A DNA stretch of 64,000 bases, from NCBI RefSeq assembly GCF_900114245.1, contig NZ_FOSK01000001.1, positions 620,001 through 684,000 on the forward strand, read 5' to 3'. The DNA is from Pseudovibrio ascidiaceicola. Its GTDB lineage: Bacteria > Pseudomonadota > Alphaproteobacteria > Rhizobiales > Stappiaceae. Shown piece by piece: positions 39,030 to 49,356 of the stretch; the stretch's first letter is position 1; each line of letters opens with the position of its first letter. The position numbers and the translations under genes are program-made. Below the pieces are notes generated by a model. That model had not been told where the DNA came from. It saw nothing but the letters and a program-made list of their open reading frames with translations, and did not search any database.

Positions 39030-39332
39030 TCAGTCGTCTTCGCCGTGATCCGTACCGTCGTTCAGTCGTTCGCGCATTTCTTTGCCGGTTTTGAAGAACG
39101 GAACGAACTTTTCGCCAACTTCAACTTTTTGGCCAGTTCTTGGATTGCGTCCAACGCGTGCCGGGCGGTTCTTCACTGAGAACGCACCAAAGCCACGCAG
39201 CTCAACGCGGTCACCGCGCATCAGCGCTTCGGTAACTTCATCAAGAATGGCGTTTACGATATTCTCTACATCGCGTTGATAGAGATGCGGATTACGCTCC
39301 GCAATAGTCTGTACTAATTCCGATTTAATCAT
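39030..39332 (-). CDS. ihfB: Integration host factor subunit beta
   Basis: A 100-residue DNA-bending protein. The N-terminus [17 protein letters not shown], the arm sequence [11 protein letters not shown] and the conserved proline-containing segment ([17 protein letters not shown]) identify IhfB as opposed to HU. ATG at 39332, overlapping the sppA stop by 8 bases. An acidic tail (DGTDHGEDD) is a usual alphaproteobacterial feature. IHF assists sigma-54 promoters; rpoN is also in this window. Confidence 0.94.
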   Translation of the reverse strand: MIKSELVQTIAERNPHLYQRDVENIVNAILDEVTEALMRGDRVELRGFGAFSVKNRPARVGRNPRTGQKVEVGEKFVPFFKTGKEMRERLNDGTDHGEDD

Positions 39333-40332
39333 GCTTTGCCCCCCCAAGTGCTGAGACTGTTGCCGCATCCGGAGCCTGCCAAACAGACACGAGACCGTCA
39401 AGCGGTAGGCTTGAATCTACGACACTTTTTGCTGTTTTGAGAAGTGAGATGATCAAATTCTGGTTCTCACTACCCAAAAAGCCTAATAAATTTGCAGGGA
39501 ACGGGAGTGACCGCTCGTCTGATTCTGGTTTCCAGTCGATGATTTCCAAATCACTGGAAAGCCCTTTTTCGTCAATAAGCCACTGATGCGCGGCCTGCTC
39601 GCCACCAATCTCATCGATCAGTTCAAGGTCTTTTGCCTGGTGTCCGGTGTAAACCTGACCGTTCGCCAGCTGAAGTGCACGCTCTTTAGAAAGGCCTCTG
39701 CGCTCTGCAACAAGTCCAACGAACCACATATAAGTATCGTCGATCAGCTCTTGCAAAGTTTCTTTCACTTCCGGCGTGGCTGGCTCATAAAAGTTTGGCT
39801 CAGCTTTCAATGGTGCGCTTTTAATTGCATCCATTTCAACGCCAATCTTGTCGAGCAACCCTTTTGCATTGCCATATTGGAAGAGAACACCGATGGAGCC
39901 GGTCAACGAGGTGTATTGAGCGACAAGGTGATCACTGGCAATAGCGGAAAGATAAGCAGCTGAAGCGCCAAGCGTCGTGATGGACGCAGTCAGAGGCTTC
40001 TTCTCAGCAATCTTGCGCAGCGCATTGTAAAGCGCTTCACCGCCAGAGGTGGTACCACCTGGAGAATTAATAGAGACGATAACGCCTTGCACGGTGTCAT
40101 CCTTGGCGATTGCTTCAAGCATCTCCAACTGACGGCGATCATAGGTGATCGGTCCGTTGATTTCGATGCGAGCAATATGCTTTTCAGAACGGGCCAGCTC
40201 TCCAAGGCCAGTTGCCTCGGCGCCTGCCCACAACAGCAAAGCTGCAAGTGCTAAAAAACTAACGACACGCCAAAACGAAACTTTCCGTCTCAGGCGTCTG
40301 CGATCAATAAGAACGTCACTGTCTAGACTCAT
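39325..40332 (-). CDS. sppA: Signal peptide peptidase SppA (S49 family)
   Basis: A 335-residue short-form SppA. One membrane anchor lies at about residues 20-40, with the active domain outside. The [20 protein letters not shown] segment, the [13 protein letters not shown] serine region and the lysine in [13 protein letters not shown] fit the Ser-Lys dyad of the family. It degrades cleaved signal peptides. ATG at 40332 begins MSLDSDV. Its 3' end overlaps ihfB. In relatives rpsA lies just upstream; here about 3.9 kb intervene. Confidence 0.92.
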   Translation of the reverse strand: MSLDSDVLIDRRRLRRKVSFWRVVSFLALAALLLWAGAEATGLGELARSEKHIARIEINGPITYDRRQLEMLEAIAKDDTVQGVIVSINSPGGTTSGGEALYNALRKIAEKKPLTASITTLGASAAYLSAIASDHLVAQYTSLTGSIGVLFQYGNAKGLLDKIGVEMDAIKSAPLKAEPNFYEPATPEVKETLQELIDDTYMWFVGLVAERRGLSKERALQLANGQVYTGHQAKDLELIDEIGGEQAAHQWLIDEKGLSSDLEIIDWKPESDERSLPFPANLLGFLGSENQNLIISLLKTAKSVVDSSLPLDGLVSVWQAPDAATVSALGGAKHD

Positions 40333-40554
40333 GGGGTCTTCCCGGTCAAACTCATTTAAGCGACTATAGGGAAACAATACCTAAGCTTTTGAATAAGCCA
40401 AGTGTTCTTTCTCTGCAGGCGGTAAAAACACGACCATAAATTAAGCTTTGTCCCTGCCAAACGGTTAATTTGGGGAAGTAGGCTCTTAATTCTCCGAAAA
40501 TTTCTGGTTGCAATGCTAGTCGACTAAGATGCCAGAGAAAATGGCGATACTATG

Positions 40555-40866
40555 TTATTTTGCGTTTTCCTCTGCTTCCATAAGGTCTTCCTCGTGCGCA
40601 ATCGCACTTTCCATCAGTGCGCGCCACATGGTCTCATAGGTCTGCGCATTCAGGCCATGCGCTCGGGCATGGGCTTTTACGTTGCTGGCAACTTCCTCAA
40701 CCCGGCTTTCAATGCGGGCAGACAGGCCAATTGGTTTTTTGATTTCAGCGGCGCGTGTGATGTAAGTCCAGCGCTCTGCAAACAGGGAAATTAGCTCGGA
40801 ATCCAGACGATCAATTTCTGCGCGGATCTGAGTCATATCGTGACATTCGCTAGCAGAGTTCTTCAT
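40555..40866 (-). CDS. Chorismate mutase, AroQ type
   Basis: A 103-residue all-helical AroQ chorismate mutase converting chorismate to prephenate in phenylalanine/tyrosine synthesis. Helix 1 carries IRAEIDRLDSELISLFAER with the active-site arginine, and helix 2 has the AAEIKK lysine. Length is normal for a monofunctional enzyme; the related isochorismate-pyruvate lyase PchB cannot be fully excluded. The start is uncertain: 40866 or 40836. Confidence 0.85.
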   Translation of the reverse strand: MKNSASECHDMTQIRAEIDRLDSELISLFAERWTYITRAAEIKKPIGLSARIESRVEEVASNVKAHARAHGLNAQTYETMWRALMESAIAHEEDLMEAEENAK

Positions 40867-40975
40867 TAGTTTTTTGCTGCCTATCGGATTGAATGACGTG
40901 GCGGGGGAGTGCCACCTTTTGAAATGTCATACCCGAAATAAATGCTTGGTCGCAACTAGCATATGTTTATCGCAT

Positions 40976-41110
40976 AAAAAATCCGTTCCGTTCATCAGGA
41001 GGTGGGGGGGAGCTGAGAACGGAACGGGATCTGTATGGCCATGGGGCCAGTTGGACTTTTCGTCTTTTTTGGGCCACTGTTTTATCGATTGCTCTGAAAA
41101 CCGATAGGTT
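40976..41110 (-). ncRNA. Candidate small RNA ending in a terminator hairpin with an anti-Shine-Dalgarno loop
   Basis: On the minus strand CCGTTCCGTTC and GAACGGAACGG (41027-41017 and 40993-40983) form an 11-bp stem, extended by TCAG/CTGA past one bulged base. The apical loop is CTCCCCCCCACCTC and six T follow directly. Such C-rich loops complementary to GGAGG ribosome sites are known from rhizobial and Rhodobacter small RNAs. A small upstream hairpin (TATCG/CGATA, 41083-41106) could be its 5' part. The 5' end is a guess; no promoter is certain. Confidence 0.55.
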
Positions 41111-41130
41111 CAGTGATCTTAATTCTTGAC

Positions 41131-41288
41131 GCGAGAACTAGGGGCATAGTTCACCGCGCGCTGTTGGAAACCCAAAGCCGATTGCTGCAAGGACGGCGTA
41201 AAACGGGTTTCCAGTTAGCCCTGCGGTTTCGGGCGGACCGCTAGGGCATTCCGAAGTCTTGAAGCTGCCGGACCTTATTTTTTTTATT
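41131..41288 (+). ncRNA. Candidate structured small RNA of unknown family
   Basis: Three strong hairpins occur in series. GAACTA-6-TAGTTC is at 41135-41152 with CGCG arms outside. TGGAAACCC...GGGTTTCCA is at 41165-41213 with an inner GCCG/CGGC. GCCCTGCGGT-9-ACCGC-T-AGGGC is at 41218-41247. A weak TCCG/CGGA stem then leads to TTATTTTTTTT (41275-41285), which looks like a termination site. No good protein frame covers it. It does not show the conserved cores of SRP RNA, tmRNA, RNase P RNA or 6S RNA that I know. Confidence 0.5.
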
Positions 41289-41618
41289 GGCCTCAACGAT
41301 GTTTCAAGACAAACAGCACAGTGGAGTTCGAGAGAATGGGATACTCTCTTGCTCGCCATGTAAAGTAATATACAGATGTTACTTGAAGATAAATAGAAAT
41401 CAGAAATAGAAAATTTCGAAAAACGACTCTATCTTAGGTGGTGTATAGCAAATTAAAGGTTGTTATCGAATCTTATCATCAATTTACTATTGCTTATCTA
41501 TTATGTTTATTTTGATTAAAGTGAATTAATATTTACATTAATTAAAATTGAGCACATGTAAATGCTCCATATCACACAATTTGCTTTGTTTGCTTCTGGT
41601 GAAGTACAGGCGCGTCGT

Positions 41619-41645
41619 TAAAAAAGGGGCGTCTCCGCCCCTTTC
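41619..41645 (-). terminator. Intrinsic terminator downstream of the SDR gene
   Basis: On the minus strand AAAGGGGCG and CGCCCCTTT pair around a 4-base loop and continue into a six-T run. It is 90 bases beyond the SDR stop. Confidence 0.85.
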
Positions 41646-41734
41646 TGATCGTACAGGTTTAAGATCTCTCCGATTAATCGAGAGAAAATGACATCACGCA
41701 AATTGCGACAGATACCTTCGCAAAATTGTCCAGC

Positions 41735-42439
41735 CTAAATTGAGCGCGTAATTCCGCCGTCAATGCGGATATTTTGTCCCGTCATGTAGCTGGAGGTATC
41801 CCCGGCAAGGAAAGCAATCAGATCAGCTACTTCCTGTGAGGTGCCATAACGCCCCATTGGAATGCGATCGCGGCGTTCTTCCTTCTCTGGCAAGCTATCG
41901 ATAAAGCCTGGTAGGACGTTGTTCATGCGAATATTCGAGGATGCATACTTGTCCGCAAACAGCTTCGTAAACGCAGCAAGGCCAGCTCGGAACACACCGG
42001 ATGTCGGGAAAAGCTCTTCCGGCTCAAACAGAGCATAGGTTGAGATGTTGACGAAGCTGCCTCTGCCCTGTGCCTCCATGATTGGAGTAACAATACGGGT
42101 GATGCGCACCACGTTCAGGAGGTAGAAGTCCATCCCTCTAGACCAGTCTTCATCGGTGAGCTCAAGGATCGGCCCCTTTGGACCATGACCGGCACTGCTG
42201 ACAACTGTATCAATACGGCCCCACTTCTCCATCGCAACATCAACAAGACGCTGGAGATCCGCAGTTTCAAGGTTGGAGCCTGTAACGCCGACACCACCAA
42301 GTTCCTCAGCCAGCTTCTCGCCTTTACCAGAGGAAGAGAGGATGGCGACCTTATAACCGTCCTCTGCCAGCTTACGTGCAGCAGCAGCACCCATACCACT
42401 GCCACCAGCAACAATCAGCGCAACTTTCAAATCACTCAT
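41735..42439 (-). CDS. SDR family protein with altered active site
   Basis: A 234-residue short-chain dehydrogenase/reductase fold. The cofactor loop is AGGSGMGAAAARKL, with SSAGHGP in place of NNAG. The catalytic serine strand is present (FVNISTYA). Where the YxxxK pair should fall the sequence reads SGVFRAGLAAF, so Tyr becomes Ser and Lys becomes Arg. The C-terminus RMNNVLPGFIDS ... GQNIRIDGG is standard. The protein may bind NAD(P) without ordinary reductase chemistry. ATG at 42439 has AGGAGG upstream. Stand-alone. Confidence 0.85.
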   Translation of the reverse strand: MSDLKVALIVAGGSGMGAAAARKLAEDGYKVAILSSSGKGEKLAEELGGVGVTGSNLETADLQRLVDVAMEKWGRIDTVVSSAGHGPKGPILELTDEDWSRGMDFYLLNVVRITRIVTPIMEAQGRGSFVNISTYALFEPEELFPTSGVFRAGLAAFTKLFADKYASSNIRMNNVLPGFIDSLPEKEERRDRIPMGRYGTSQEVADLIAFLAGDTSSYMTGQNIRIDGGITRSI

Positions 42440-42881
42440 GAAACCCTCCTGAATTAAATCAAGTGTATTCCATTTTCTGTGGGGCAATAAATCAAGTGAC
42501 GATTTGTCATCACCCTGAGAGAAACCATGCTGAGGAGACAGTATTTCTAGTGCTGATGCTCCTAACGGAAACGTGAGAAACTCAAATGCTCAGATTTCTA
42601 TAAAATACTTCTACTTTTAACTGGTTGAAAACAACTATGTATAAATATCAGGAGTTAGAGCGCGTTCCGTTTGATTGGATTCAATCAAACGACAAGAATT
42701 CGCTCCAACAAAGATTTTGGAGCACGGTGCGTGAATGCTAATGAACGCGACGTGCTCTAGGGCGAGAGCCATGAGATTCAGTCATTTAAAGTGTTTTGTC
42801 GAACAGTAGACACTGGTTTTCGGCTAAAGATACGCAAACTGCTTTAGTTAAAGTCATTTTATGCATCGATAAGGGAGAAGT
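42440..42881. other. Divergent intergenic region with a family A repeat
   Basis: Gene-free. The 5' third is ordinary AT-rich promoter-type DNA for the SDR gene; 42656-42760 is the repeat. The last 120 bases lead into the plus-strand acetyltransferase-like gene. Confidence 0.5.
42656..42760. repeat. Dispersed repeat family A, full copy 2
   Basis: Nearly the same as 25410-25511: GTTCCGTTTGATTGG, the palindrome TTTGATTG-GATT-CAATCAAA (perfect here), GACAAGAATTCGCTCC, AACAAAGAT and GAACGCGACGTGCTCTA. It begins TAGAGCGCGTTC and ends GAACGCGACGTGCTCTA, so its ends are inverted copies of one another. Confidence 0.85.
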
Positions 42882-44087
42882 TTGTTGCAGGCAGATGTTA
42901 TCACATCGAACGAGCTCGCCTCTGTGCGGCTGAGCTCTGCAACAAAAGCACTTCAAAATCCGTCTGTGCGCGTGTTGCAGTCTGCTGTCGAGGTAGCAGA
43001 ACTCCAGCAACAATGGCACCAACTGGAGCAGGCCTCCAAAGGTAATCTGGTCTTTCAAAGCTATGCTTGGATCATAGCGATGCTTGAAAATCCTGCATCG
43101 GTCCAGTCAGCCAAAATCTTCGCTGTCTACGACCAACAAAGCCTGATCGCGGTTCTGCCGCTGCGCATTGAGAAGCAAAAGTCCCTGAAAGCGCTGACTG
43201 GTTTAGGAGAGCCTTTTCAGCAGTACTCAGAAATGTTGCTTGATCCAGCCTATAGTCCTGCTGACGTGCTGGACCACCTGAAGCCATACCTGCAAAAAGC
43301 TGGCGCTGATGTTATTCATCTCCGCCAGATCAGAGAAGGCGGCGCGCTTTATGAGTATGCCAGCACTTATTTCACCGAGGTCGGAGAAACCGATGGCGCC
43401 CCATGGCTGGAGCTGAACCAGTGGAACAGCTTTGAGGATTATCTAACATCCATCTCCGCGCGCTCTCGCAAAACCATTCGCAACCAACGCAATCGCCTGC
43501 ACAAATCCGCAGGCCTGACACATCGCGTTGTCCGGCAAGAAGATTCGGAACTCGAAACCCTGCTTCTACGAACCTTAAATGGGCGTGAAAACTGGGTCGA
43601 AGCCATGGGCTACTCATCGCGCGCGCTGGAAGGTGATGGCTTGCAGAACTTCCTTCTCTCATTAAGCAAGGGCACTGCCAAAGGCTGTGAGCTCATCGCT
43701 TTCGAACTGAAGCACGGTGATCGGCCAATCTCTACCGAATGGGGCTTCCTGTTCGAAGGCTGCTATTCTGCTTACATGGCCGATTGGAACCCGGACTACG
43801 AACAATCCAGTCCCGGTAAACTTCACCAGATGGACGTCATCGAAGCGTGTTTTGCACTTGGGATCGATAAAGTCGATTTCCTCAAGCCAGCCTCCCGCTA
43901 CAAAATGACATGGACCTCACAGGTCGCCAGTGTCTTCGATGCAGTCAGTCCGCTCTCATTCAAGGGACAGCTCTATGCCAGTCTCTGGCTCAAGAACCTG
44001 CGCCCCTTAGCAAAGCGCATCGTACTCGCAATGCCAAAAGGTCCGAGAGCGCTCCTGATGAGCTCCGTGAAGAAGATCAGGGGCTAA
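42882..44087 (+). CDS. CelD/BcsL-type GNAT acetyltransferase-like protein
   Basis: A 401-residue protein of the CelD-like (Acetyltransf_6) group, related to FemAB enzymes. The N-terminal half (LEQASKGNLVFQSYAWIIAM) is the usual non-catalytic GNAT copy. The second copy (about 190-340) contains SRKTIRNQRNRL, EWGFLFEGCYSAYMADWNPD and a SPGKLHQMDVIEACF acyl-CoA-binding-like helix. Homologues are linked with exopolysaccharide or cellulose modification, but the substrate is not known. TTG start at 42882 with AGGGAGAAG upstream; no in-frame ATG lies nearby. Stand-alone. Confidence 0.78.
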   Translation: MLQADVITSNELASVRLSSATKALQNPSVRVLQSAVEVAELQQQWHQLEQASKGNLVFQSYAWIIAMLENPASVQSAKIFAVYDQQSLIAVLPLRIEKQKSLKALTGLGEPFQQYSEMLLDPAYSPADVLDHLKPYLQKAGADVIHLRQIREGGALYEYASTYFTEVGETDGAPWLELNQWNSFEDYLTSISARSRKTIRNQRNRLHKSAGLTHRVVRQEDSELETLLLRTLNGRENWVEAMGYSSRALEGDGLQNFLLSLSKGTAKGCELIAFELKHGDRPISTEWGFLFEGCYSAYMADWNPDYEQSSPGKLHQMDVIEACFALGIDKVDFLKPASRYKMTWTSQVASVFDAVSPLSFKGQLYASLWLKNLRPLAKRIVLAMPKGPRALLMSSVKKIRG

Positions 44088-44194
44088 CTCTGCTGAGAGG
44101 CAGAACTCCCTGAAACAGGCCGCTCCCAAGCTCGTCTCAGACATAAGCGCGCAAAATAACGCGAAGCAACGCAAACGAACGCACTCATCAACGC

Positions 44195-44226
44195 AACAAA
44201 AAAGCCCGCTCAAATGAGCGGGCTTC
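44195..44226 (-). terminator. Intrinsic terminator of rpsA
   Basis: On the minus strand AAGCCCGCTCA and TGAGCGGGCTT form a perfect 11-bp stem with a very short loop, followed by six T, about 24 bases beyond the rpsA stop. Confidence 0.9.
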
Positions 44227-44249
44227 TTCGCAAAATCTATTGCTAGATC

Positions 44250-45944
44250 TTATTCGTCGTCGTTCTGCTTCTTCATAGCTGCAGCGAGGATGTCGCCGAG
44301 AGAAGAGGAAGCGTCAGAAGAACCGTACTGTGCAACCGCTTCTTTTTCTTCAGCGATTTCAAGTGCCTTGATGGATACACCAACGCGGCGGGTCTTCTTG
44401 TCGAACTGAGTGATACGAGCTTCGATCACATCGCCAACGTTGAAGCGGGAAGGATCCTGCTCACCACGTTCACGGGACAGGTCAGCGCGACGGATGAATG
44501 CAGAGAGGTCGCCGTCTACGAGTTTAACGTCGAGACCGCCGTCTTTGATTTCAGTCACTTCACACTTAACGATTGCGCCCTTGCGAACGTCGCCAGCGGA
44601 TTCGAACGGATCAGCGTCGAGCTGTTTGATGCCGAGAGAGATACGCTCTTTCTCAACGTCAACGTCAAGAACGACTGCTTTAACAACGTCGCCCTTCTTG
44701 TACTCTTCGATGACCTGCTCGCCCGGACGGTTCCAGTCCAGATCGGACAGGTGAACCATGCCGTCAACATCGCCTTCGAGACCGATGAACAGACCGAATT
44801 CGGTCTTGTTCTTAACTTCACCTTCTACGGTGGCGTTAAGTGGGTACTGCTGTGCGAATGCATCCCATGGGTTCTGCAGAGTCTGCTTGAGGCCCAGGGA
44901 GATACGGCGTTTGGAAGCGTCCACTTCAAGGATAACCACTTCAACTTCCTGGGAAGTAGAAACGATTTTGCCTGGGTGTACGTTCTTTTTGGTCCAAGAC
45001 ATTTCGGAGACGTGGATCAGGCCTTCGATGCCTGGCTCCAGTTCTACGAATGCACCGTAGTCGGTGATGTTGGTTACACGACCGGAGAACTTGGAATCCA
45101 GTGGGTATTTGGCTTCGATGCCATCCCATGGATCTGTTTCCAGCTGCTTCATGCCGAGGCTGATGCGGTGTGTTTCCTGGTTCACACGAACGATCTGCAC
45201 CTTCACGGTCTGACCGATTGTCAGAACTTCGCTTGGGTGGTTGATACGACGCCATGCAATGTCGGTAACGTGCAGGAGGCCATCGATGCCACCAAGGTCA
45301 ACGAATGCACCGTAGTCGGTGATGTTCTTAACAACACCCTCAACGGTCTGACCTTCTTCCAGGCTCTGAACGAGTTCAGAACGCTGTTCAGCGCGTGTTT
45401 CTTCCAGAACGGTACGACGGGACACAACGATGTTACCACGGCGCTTGTCCATTTTCAGGATCTGGAAAGGCTGTGGAGTGTGCATCAGAGGAGTAACGTC
45501 GCGTACTGGACGGATGTCTACCTGAGAGCGTGGCAGGAATGCTACTGCGCCGTCCAGATCAACGGTGAAGCCACCTTTAACCTGGTTGAAGATCTGACCA
45601 GTAACTTTTTCGCCAGCTTCGAAAGCAACTTCAAGGCGAACCCAGCTTTCTTCGCGGCGTGCTTTGTCGCGGGACAGAACAGCTTCACCCATCGCGTTTT
45701 CAACGCGCTCAAGGTAAACTTCTACTTCGTCACCAACGGCCATTTCGCCGTCACGGCCTTTTGCGCCGAATTCCTTCAAAGGAACGCGACCTTCAACCTT
45801 CAGACCTACGTCGATAACAGCGAGGTCTTTTTCGATAGCAACAACGGTGCCTTTTACAACGGTGCCTTCGTAAAGGTCGGAAGTCGCAAAAGATTCTTCC
45901 AACAGAGCTGCAAAATCTTCAGCAGCAAAGTTCTGATTTTCCAT
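44250..45944 (-). CDS. rpsA: 30S ribosomal protein S1
   Basis: A 564-residue protein with six S1 RNA-binding domains in tandem, each recognisable from GxVxxxxxYGAFVxL-type strands (for example VVKNITDYGAFVDLGGIDGL and VTNITDYGAFVELEPGIEGL). It brings mRNAs to the ribosome. ATG at 45944 has CAGGAG upstream and begins MENQNFAAED; the longer frame to 46007 lacks similarity. A terminator-like hairpin separates it from cmk, so rpsA probably has its own promoter. S1 commonly represses its own mRNA. Confidence 0.96.
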   Translation of the reverse strand: MENQNFAAEDFAALLEESFATSDLYEGTVVKGTVVAIEKDLAVIDVGLKVEGRVPLKEFGAKGRDGEMAVGDEVEVYLERVENAMGEAVLSRDKARREESWVRLEVAFEAGEKVTGQIFNQVKGGFTVDLDGAVAFLPRSQVDIRPVRDVTPLMHTPQPFQILKMDKRRGNIVVSRRTVLEETRAEQRSELVQSLEEGQTVEGVVKNITDYGAFVDLGGIDGLLHVTDIAWRRINHPSEVLTIGQTVKVQIVRVNQETHRISLGMKQLETDPWDGIEAKYPLDSKFSGRVTNITDYGAFVELEPGIEGLIHVSEMSWTKKNVHPGKIVSTSQEVEVVILEVDASKRRISLGLKQTLQNPWDAFAQQYPLNATVEGEVKNKTEFGLFIGLEGDVDGMVHLSDLDWNRPGEQVIEEYKKGDVVKAVVLDVDVEKERISLGIKQLDADPFESAGDVRKGAIVKCEVTEIKDGGLDVKLVDGDLSAFIRRADLSRERGEQDPSRFNVGDVIEARITQFDKKTRRVGVSIKALEIAEEKEAVAQYGSSDASSSLGDILAAAMKKQNDDE

Positions 45945-46029
45945 GAAATCTCCTGGTGCCATAAGAATGGCGCTCGCCGGCGGGTTTGTGTTAACACTAA
46001 AGGACAAGGGCTCCCGGTTCTCAACTCGC

Positions 46030-46060
46030 GTTGAAAAACAACCACTTACGAGTAAGTGGG
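46030..46060 (-). terminator. Terminator-like hairpin between cmk and rpsA
   Basis: On the minus strand CCACTTAC and GTAAGTGG form an 8-bp perfect stem with a 2-base centre, followed by TTGTTTTT. It would end or attenuate the aroA-cmk transcript before rpsA. Confidence 0.7.
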
Positions 46061-46139
46061 CCGGCGAAAGCGGTCACACTTGTCCAAATTCGGTATCGTT
46101 ACAGTCGCTTGATATAACAAACGCGAGCTCCGAAGGCTG

Positions 46140-48190
<2,051 letters not shown>

Positions 48191-48332
48191 TCACCCTAGG
48201 GCGCATTGAACTATTGCGAAATTTAAGCAGTGAATGTACGACTTCGGGTAGATTTCTAAGATTTATCTTTGACATGATGGCCAACCTGAGGCTAAGGGGG
48301 CCGTCAACGAGATACAAACAAAGGTGAGAACC

Positions 48333-48710
48333 GTGGCAAGACCGGAACTCGGAACCAAGCGCTTGTGCGCGGCGTGTGGCGCTAAATACTACGATTTGAA
48401 ACGTGACCCGATCATCTGTCCTAAGTGCGGCGACATGTTTGATCTGGGCATGACAGCAAAAACAGCCAAGGCTGTAAAAGCTGTTCAGAAAGAAGAAGCT
48501 AAGGAAGCATTGGTCAAAGACGATGCAGAACTGGTTTCTCTGGAAGAAGCAGACGCTGAGGCATCTGGTGAAGACATCCCTGATCTGGAAGATGAAAACA
48601 TCAGCGACGATATCAGTGGTGATGACTCCGATGTATTCTTGGACGATGAAGACGACGAAGACTCTTCCGTACCAGGCATCGTTGTGGCTCGCGACGACGA
48701 CGAAGTCTAA
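48333..48710 (+). CDS. TIGR02300 family zinc-ribbon protein
   Basis: A 125-residue protein of a family confined mainly to alphaproteobacteria. The N-terminal part has CAAC and CPKC (four Cys, probable zinc ribbon) around the family hallmark KYYDLKRDP. The rest is very acidic (Asp/Glu-rich from about residue 60). Function is unknown. GTG at 48333 follows AAGGTGAG and yields the normal N-terminus ARPELGTKR. It is divergent from aroA and followed by tRNA-Ala, an order seen in related genomes. Confidence 0.88.
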   Translation: MARPELGTKRLCAACGAKYYDLKRDPIICPKCGDMFDLGMTAKTAKAVKAVQKEEAKEALVKDDAELVSLEEADAEASGEDIPDLEDENISDDISGDDSDVFLDDEDDEDSSVPGIVVARDDDEV

Positions 48711-48842
48711 AATTTCCACAGCTTGTGAAACAGCAGGCTGTTAAGAGAGTATTCTCTTGAAATGTGGGGGCGGCCCATCTATGTTCCGCCTCCATCGGCA
48801 CACGAACTTCATTGAAGTTTCAGTGCCTAAGGAAGAAATGAT

Positions 48843-48918
48843 GGGGCCTTAGCTCAGCTGGGAGAGCGCTTCGCTGGCAGCGAAGAGGTCAGGAGTTCGA
48901 TCCTCCTAGGCTCCACCA
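48843..48918 (+). tRNA. tRNA-Ala (GGC), copy 1
   Basis: A 76-base cloverleaf. Acceptor GGGGCCT pairs with AGGCTCC and the CCA is encoded. The D arm is GCTC-AGCTGGGA-GAGC and the T arm carries GTTCGAT. The anticodon arm CTTCG-CTGGCAG-CGAAG gives anticodon GGC. Confidence 0.96.
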
Positions 48919-49022
48919 AAGACATTTTGCAAAAAGTGTCTGGCATTTCGCGAGGAATGTATACGTTCCTTGAAGACTGCGCAGCAGGGCAACCCAAGCC
49001 CGTTTTAAATGCTGCATGGTAT

Positions 49023-49098
49023 GGGGCCTTAGCTCAGCTGGGAGAGCGCTTCGCTGGCAGCGAAGAGGTCAGGAGTTCGATCCTCCTAGGCTCCACCA
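49023..49098 (+). tRNA. tRNA-Ala (GGC), copy 2
   Basis: Identical over all 76 bases to the copy 180 bases upstream. The sequence after the CCA also matches for about a dozen bases, so the unit was probably duplicated in tandem. Confidence 0.96.
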
Positions 49099-49356
49099 AA
49101 AACATTTTGCCAAAAAACGGCTAAGAATGTCTGGTTCTTACTCAAAAATCCCAACAATGTTTTTAGATTATACCTGATCGTCCTCTTGGCATCTTTGTGC
49201 TGTCTTTACGTGGCTTTGGAGCGTGTTTGATAAACAAGGCCAGTCTCGCGCTAGTGACGCTTTGCACACTGCGAGAATTGAAGTTCTATCGCCATTGATA
49301 CGCAAGGAAATTGCTATACATCTGCCGTAACTGTTTATTTTGAGCAGAGGCTGTCG

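Larger units (their letters stand above)
40867..41734. other. 868-base stretch without protein genes, containing likely small RNAs
   Basis: The only ORFs here are short and unlike known proteins. From 40975 to 41290 the sequence is rich in strong inverted repeats with T or A runs at their ends (see the two ncRNA entries). From 41350 to 41600 it becomes very AT-rich with no clear structure. A terminator for the SDR gene lies at 41619-41645. Confidence 0.6.

Noticed and set aside
41131-41288. 6S, SRP or tmRNA gene
   Set aside because: No single long closing stem as in 6S, no GGAAGCAGC-type tetraloop region as in SRP RNA, and no tRNA-like ends or tag frame as in tmRNA.
41138-41359. 73-codon minus-strand ORF in the RNA-like region
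   Set aside because: It overlaps three strong hairpins and a T8 tail, which a structured RNA explains better; no ribosome site seen.
44751-46034. 427-codon plus-strand ORF opposite rpsA
   Set aside because: It mirrors the strongly coding rpsA gene; the translation resembles no protein and is rich in aromatic residues, as antisense frames of biased genes are.
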